Assembly (NCBI GenBank): GCA_039024315.1
Contig: JBCCQN010000271.1
Span: 1-9,772, forward strand
Length of the DNA: 9,772 bases
From: JBCAWW01 sp039024315
Lineage (GTDB): Bacteria > Bacteroidota > Bacteroidia > J057
Reading direction: 5' to 3'
Shown: positions 5,764 to 9,772 of the stretch, piece after piece
Position numbering within the stretch: the stretch's first letter is position 1
How the letters are laid out: every line of letters starts with the position of its first letter
Position numbers and translations under genes: made by a program
The notes under the pieces: model-generated
The model's input: only the letters and a program-made list of their open reading frames with translations
Told to the model about the DNA's origin: nothing
The model's database searches: none

Positions 5764-7080
5764 TTAGCGAGATTTAGGAGAAGCTTCCAGATTCGATAGA
5801 CGTTTTTCGAGGCTCCAATTCCATAGAATCAAAACCAATATTGGGCCGGCAAGCGTCGCCAGCATGTAGCCAAGTTCACCAAAGTAAATACTTTCACTAA
5901 TAAGATAGATAGATACTAGGCGTAGCATTTTCAATACCAGAAAAGGGCTAAATAGCAGAGGGCCGATCAATAAGCCAATGGCTAATTGGACCAGTTTTGG
6001 AGTCTTTTTAGCCTTGAGACTATACCTAGCAAATAGAGCCACCAATACAACAAGTAATACGACAAATACAATGGAAATGTTGAAGGAGAGCAGCCCAACT
6101 AAGAGGCTGCTAATAAGGTTTAATACAAATACAGCCAAGGTACTAATCCCCATTGCCAGCCAAAAGATTCTTGCCCCTAGCTTGAAAAAGAGCATAAGGG
6201 CGATCAAGCTCCACAGCATAAATCCCAATATGTACAGTACATATTCTGGCTGCAGAAAATGGTTTTTTCCAGCCTTGCAAAAACTGATCAGCTTAATATT
6301 TTCTGCTGTTCTGCTTTCGGCGTCAAGTAGCTCGGTTTGACTGTAATTTTCGTCGAAATCGCGATAAGGTTGGTTATGAAAGTTGTCTAAGACAAAGTTG
6401 CTCTCAATTGCAAATGGTACATAATGGTATTTGTTGAGGATGCGGATGTACTCATTGATGAGCGCCTCCTGCGCTTGGCTTGAGCCTTCGATCCATTCCT
6501 GAAACAAGGCTCGATTCTCATTTTCGTCCTTCATTGCAACCGCTAGTTTGATATAGGGATTGAAGCGGTCAAAACACCAAGAATCATAAGAGCATCGCTC
6601 ATCATCATCGAGGCCACGAAAAAAATTGTAGGCCGTATTGAGATGATTAATCTCTGCCGCTAAGGTCTCATCTGAGACTAAGTTGCCAAGCCGTTGGATG
6701 TGTTGAAAGTTGAGGCTTAAAGGGATCGCGCAAAACATCGCAATCACCAGTAGATATGTCGCCTGTTCTTGCCAGCGACTTTGGCTATCAGCTTCCCCAA
6801 ACTGTTTGCTTCGTTTGAAGAGGCTTACCCTATAGACCCAATAAGCAAATACCACCAAGAGAGGTGGGATCGGCATTATCAAATACCAGTGCGGATAGGT
6901 AGCATTTTGCAAGCTTAGCGGTACCATGGCCGTCCAAAGCGTAGCCAAAGTATATATGATCAACAGGGTATAGGCCACATAATGCACTTTAGTCGCCCAA
7001 ATATGGGGCGACCTGAGCAACAGTTTACGATCAAACTGCCTGAGCCAAACAGGGACCAATCTAGATAGCAACCTCTGCAT
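5764..7080 (-). CDS. Multi-pass membrane protein with extracytoplasmic domain, paralogue 3 (long class)
   Basis: A 438-residue membrane protein; function not recognised. It has the family signature (R3, P10, D17, L20-L21, P25, W28-A29-T30, K31, H33) and membrane segments near 33-55, 65-87, 108-126, 279-299, 304-328, 333-352, 363-385 and 402-422. Between TM3 and TM4 lies a ~150-residue polar, acidic and aromatic domain that the positive-inside rule puts outside the cytoplasm. It shares landmarks with the two upstream copies: S136-D137, L147-N148, K217-Y218 and, near its end, A259-E-N-I. Two cysteines at 163 and 169 could form a disulfide, which fits an extracytoplasmic site. V85-S-L-F-K and F94-G-E-A in the cytoplasmic TM2-TM3 loop match paralogue 2 at the same positions. 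The gene starts 3 nt after the upstream stop. Confidence 0.93.
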   Translation of the reverse strand: MQRLLSRLVPVWLRQFDRKLLLRSPHIWATKVHYVAYTLLIIYTLATLWTAMVPLSLQNATYPHWYLIMPIPPLLVVFAYWVYRVSLFKRSKQFGEADSQSRWQEQATYLLVIAMFCAIPLSLNFQHIQRLGNLVSDETLAAEINHLNTAYNFFRGLDDDERCSYDSWCFDRFNPYIKLAVAMKDENENRALFQEWIEGSSQAQEALINEYIRILNKYHYVPFAIESNFVLDNFHNQPYRDFDENYSQTELLDAESRTAENIKLISFCKAGKNHFLQPEYVLYILGFMLWSLIALMLFFKLGARIFWLAMGISTLAVFVLNLISSLLVGLLSFNISIVFVVLLVVLVALFARYSLKAKKTPKLVQLAIGLLIGPLLFSPFLVLKMLRLVSIYLISESIYFGELGYMLATLAGPILVLILWNWSLEKRLSNLEASPKSR

Positions 7081-7083
7081 AGG

Positions 7084-8448
7084 CTAGTGTGATTTAGGAC
7101 GCACATGAAGGCGATTGAAAGCCTGACGGATGCCTAGATTCCAGAACACTAAAGGCAGGACGCTGCCTAGAAATAGCATGTATTCATAGAACCACATCCC
7201 CTGAGCGGCAAGCCTACTCTCCCAATTTCTAAAAACTTCACTCACTTCATAAGTGAACCAAAAGGCACTGATGGGCACTAACACTAAACCAAATACAAAG
7301 AGGGAAAGCATCATCTTACGCCAAATCAAACCCTTTTGACTAGTCTTTTTGCCAAAGCGTAAAATACCTCCTAAAACAGCCATTGCACAAAGGATAAAAA
7401 GCGACAAGTATCTACCTTCATTAATACCACCAAAGTACCGCAGAAGATTGGCTGAGACCATAGCTCCTAAGCCTAAAACAAAAGCAAGTATCGCACTAAA
7501 AAGCAAAATACGACCACTGGTTTGGAGGCCGACCAGCAATAGCACAAAGCCCCAAAAGAACAAGAATACGGGTATTTTCCAACGCTTATCCCCCAGCAAA
7601 TGAGTTTGACCCAGTTTCACTCTTTGTAACAATACTAGATTGTCTTCTGCTTGAGCCTCAGCTGAATTAAAAGCACTCGATAAACTAATGTATTCCCCCT
7701 CTTGGTTCAATCTATCAAACTTCTCATAAATTTTTTCCGCACTCATTTCAAAAGGGATGGTACTGTACTTATCAACTAGCTTTAGGTATTTATCTAAGCC
7801 ATCCAAGGCCTTTGCTTTATTAATGGGCTGGCTCAGATAGATAAAACGGGTACGATTGTAATCAGAACTTTTTGCATTTTCGAAAGCCGCAAGCGAGTAA
7901 GCGTAATTCGTAAAGGAATAGTATTTAAAGCGTTCACTAAGTGGGACAATGTTGTCCTCGCGGTTATAATGAACGCCATAATTGGTCGTAAAAGCAGACA
8001 TCACATTGAGCAGGTTGATATCATCTACCATTTCTGCATCTGAAATGCTCTGACGACTTTTTTCGCTGATCTGATAATTGTGTAAGAGCGGCAAGCCAAT
8101 GGCCATGATGACGATCAAGGCATAGATCATTTGATCTCTGAGGGCTGTTTTAGTGCCGGCTTCGCCGAACGCTTTGTCGATTTTGAAAAGTGAGACTTGC
8201 CAAACCCAAATCCCCAAGAAGAGCGCACTAGGAATTCCTGCATACAGCAAATGGAGCCAAGCGTTCGGCAAGGCCGAAACCTCAATCGGTATCAGCCAAA
8301 CCGTCATACTACTCAATGCCAAGCCCAATACACCCAAGATGAGGGCATAATGAAATTTAGTCGCCCAAAGCGCAGGGCAATTGAGGAGCAGATTTTGGTC
8401 CCAAGTCTTAAAAAAAGCAGGTTTGAACCCATCAAATAATCTGTACAT
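7084..8448 (-). CDS. Multi-pass membrane protein with extracytoplasmic domain, paralogue 2 (long class)
   Basis: A 454-residue membrane protein, the longest of the array; function not recognised. The N-terminal signature is intact (R3, P10, D17, L20-L21, P25, W28-A29-T30, K31, H33), with P54 and P120 at family positions. Membrane segments are near 33-54, 65-87, 106-123, 291-309, 313-335, 346-364, 377-399 and 418-439. The ~165-residue domain between TM3 and TM4 contains S136-D137, L147-N148, K227-Y228 followed by P232-F233, and A267-E-D-N-L, all matching paralogue 3. R104-D-Q before TM3 matches paralogue 1. The cytoplasmic TM6-TM7 loop (R364-F-G-K-K) and the C-terminal tail are basic. The ATG at 8448 lies 19 nt after the previous stop in an A-rich leader. 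Confidence 0.93.
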   Translation of the reverse strand: MYRLFDGFKPAFFKTWDQNLLLNCPALWATKFHYALILGVLGLALSSMTVWLIPIEVSALPNAWLHLLYAGIPSALFLGIWVWQVSLFKIDKAFGEAGTKTALRDQMIYALIVIMAIGLPLLHNYQISEKSRQSISDAEMVDDINLLNVMSAFTTNYGVHYNREDNIVPLSERFKYYSFTNYAYSLAAFENAKSSDYNRTRFIYLSQPINKAKALDGLDKYLKLVDKYSTIPFEMSAEKIYEKFDRLNQEGEYISLSSAFNSAEAQAEDNLVLLQRVKLGQTHLLGDKRWKIPVFLFFWGFVLLLVGLQTSGRILLFSAILAFVLGLGAMVSANLLRYFGGINEGRYLSLFILCAMAVLGGILRFGKKTSQKGLIWRKMMLSLFVFGLVLVPISAFWFTYEVSEVFRNWESRLAAQGMWFYEYMLFLGSVLPLVFWNLGIRQAFNRLHVRPKSH

Positions 8449-8467
8449 GATTTTGTGCTATGGTGGA

Positions 8468-9742
8468 TTATTTCTGCTTAGGAGAGACGACCAATTGGAG
8501 CATCCGACCTTGGAGCAGGAGGTTCCAAAGGATAAAAGTGATGCCGCAACTGACGAGATAGAGTACGGTAGTTTCACGATCAGAACCGCCAGCAATCATT
8601 TCTTTGGAGATAGCGGGGATGATAGTGGTCAACACGGTAAAGAGGCTGAGCGCGATCATACGGATCTGCTGTTGCCGGCTACTTTTCACCTCTCCGAGGA
8701 ACGCTACCCCTCCTAATATCAACCAGTTGAGAATCAAAATGAGGACGACAAATTCCTCCTCTTGTGGCAGAATATCCGTCGCCATCCCAATACCAAAGAC
8801 AAGAGATTGGACCAGAAACAAGCCCAAGCCACTCACCAGACTCAACAAAAAGGTCTTCCAACTACTGCGTACAAATAACAACAAAACCAGCCCAAACGAA
8901 GCCCAAACGCCTAATAGGATCAGTCTACCATCAATCACACGCCGACTGGGCTCGGATTTCATATTGTATTTTGCTCTACTTAGGGCCCGCAGATTACTTT
9001 CGATCTGAACAGTGAGCCAGCGGACAGTAGAGACCTCACGCTCTACTTTCACCCCTTTGCCAAAGCGCTTGATCAAATCATCTAGATCAAGAGCATAGGC
9101 CATATCTCGCGAGCCATATTTTGCGCCCAGTTCTTGAAAGCGCTGTAGTATTTCTCTTTTTTGCAGATAAGAGCTTTGGGCAATCTCCTGCGCTTCTTTG
9201 ATTGAGAACTTAGACTCAATGTATCTAGGCGAGAAGCTCCAAATTTGGCTGCTGTTAGCGATATCGTCCTTGTGGTTTTCCAGTAATACTTGAGCTTGAT
9301 TGAGCGCCCTTACGTCAGCCCTAAAGTCTCGATCACTTATGGAATGAGCGACTTTGGCTTGATGTAGCCAAAAATATCCTAAAGGCAAGCAAATCAATAA
9401 GGCCAACCCAAAGAGGTACACAGCTTGATCTCGCAATGCGTGCAAACGCCAATTAGATTCACCCTGCTTCCAAGGCTGATAATGAGCCAACTGCACTGCC
9501 CAAGCGACCAAGGCCAAGCCAGATACAATCATCAACATGATCGTGGAGTTCTCTCCATTGGACACATTGCTGAAGCGAATGGGGATCAAGGACAGAAAGA
9601 TACTAGCCAAGCCCGCTCCCATCAACCAATAAAAGAGAAGGTAATGGATACGAGTGGCCCAAAGTCCGGGTCGAGATACCAATAGTTGGTGATCTATCTT
9701 CTTAAGAAAAGCAGGTGTGAAGCGCTGAAAAAATCGAAACAT
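8468..9742 (-). CDS. Multi-pass membrane protein with extracytoplasmic domain, paralogue 1 (long class)
   Basis: A 424-residue membrane protein and the first copy visible in transcription order; function not recognised. It has the signature residues (R3, P10, D17, L20-L21, P25, W28-A29-T30, R31, H33), P54, R104-D-Q and P120. Segments near 33-54, 67-87, 106-126, 272-292, 296-318, 330-350, 359-379 and 391-411 look membrane-spanning. The ~145-residue extracytoplasmic domain shows S136-D137, L147-N148, K208-Y209 and I247-E-S-N-L, in line with paralogues 2 and 3, but is otherwise strongly diverged. The ATG at 9742 has an A-rich leader (9743-9760, minus strand) and no Shine-Dalgarno sequence. Only 30 bases remain to the window edge; a TAA at 9766-9764 could end a further upstream gene, so it is unknown whether this is the first gene of the operon. 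Confidence 0.93.
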   Translation of the reverse strand: MFRFFQRFTPAFLKKIDHQLLVSRPGLWATRIHYLLFYWLMGAGLASIFLSLIPIRFSNVSNGENSTIMLMIVSGLALVAWAVQLAHYQPWKQGESNWRLHALRDQAVYLFGLALLICLPLGYFWLHQAKVAHSISDRDFRADVRALNQAQVLLENHKDDIANSSQIWSFSPRYIESKFSIKEAQEIAQSSYLQKREILQRFQELGAKYGSRDMAYALDLDDLIKRFGKGVKVEREVSTVRWLTVQIESNLRALSRAKYNMKSEPSRRVIDGRLILLGVWASFGLVLLLFVRSSWKTFLLSLVSGLGLFLVQSLVFGIGMATDILPQEEEFVVLILILNWLILGGVAFLGEVKSSRQQQIRMIALSLFTVLTTIIPAISKEMIAGGSDRETTVLYLVSCGITFILWNLLLQGRMLQLVVSPKQK

Positions 9743-9772
9743 GCTTTTATTTTTTTGAGGTGCTTACAGGGT

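Noticed and set aside
2957..9742. Assigning the array to ABC-type permeases
   Set aside because: The proteins are polytopic, but no ATPase gene, EAA-like loop or other permease motif is visible, so the name would be a guess.

Overview
The window is a bacterial accessory-type region, probably from the Bacteroidota and possibly Saprospira-like. That placement is an inference. It rests on start codons with A-rich leaders and no clear Shine-Dalgarno sequence, on the lack of sigma70-type promoters I could recognise, and on the style of the short intergenic repeats. I saw no rRNA, tRNA, CRISPR array, insertion sequence or replication gene.

Left part (1-2817). A minus-strand gene runs off the left edge. 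It encodes a protein with heptad repeats and a coiled coil followed by TPR-like helical repeats. Across an 82-bp divergent spacer lies a plus-strand cassette of three genes: a ParA-type partition/positioning ATPase (1042-1800), a basic protein with a C-terminal ribbon-helix-helix-like domain and three copies of a short F-L-[DE]-[ST] motif (1900-2397), and a GNAT-family acetyltransferase (2410-2817). The first two look like a ParA plus small RHH DNA-binding partner (type Ib-like). A 12-bp inverted repeat with a further 9-bp arm pair lies between them.

Middle (2818-2956). This is a convergent intergenic region with an 18-bp perfect palindrome inside a wider 9-bp inverted repeat.

Right part (2957-9742). 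Six head-to-tail minus-strand genes all encode multi-pass membrane proteins of one family that I do not recognise. The first ~120 residues of five of them align without gaps, and the first 34 residues of all six do. Shared residues are M1, R3, P10, D17, L20, L21, P25, W28-A29-T30, [KR]31 and H33, followed by about eight predicted membrane segments and a basic C-terminal tail. In transcription order the first three (424, 454, 438 aa) carry a ~145-165-residue extracytoplasmic domain between TM3 and TM4. The last three (315, 302, 311 aa) have only a short loop there. Gene spacing is 2-19 nt, so they very probably form one operon that may continue beyond the right edge. This array of diverged paralogues is the most noteworthy object in the window. 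Its function cannot be read from the sequence; a hetero-oligomeric membrane complex or a family expanded by tandem duplication are the plausible readings.
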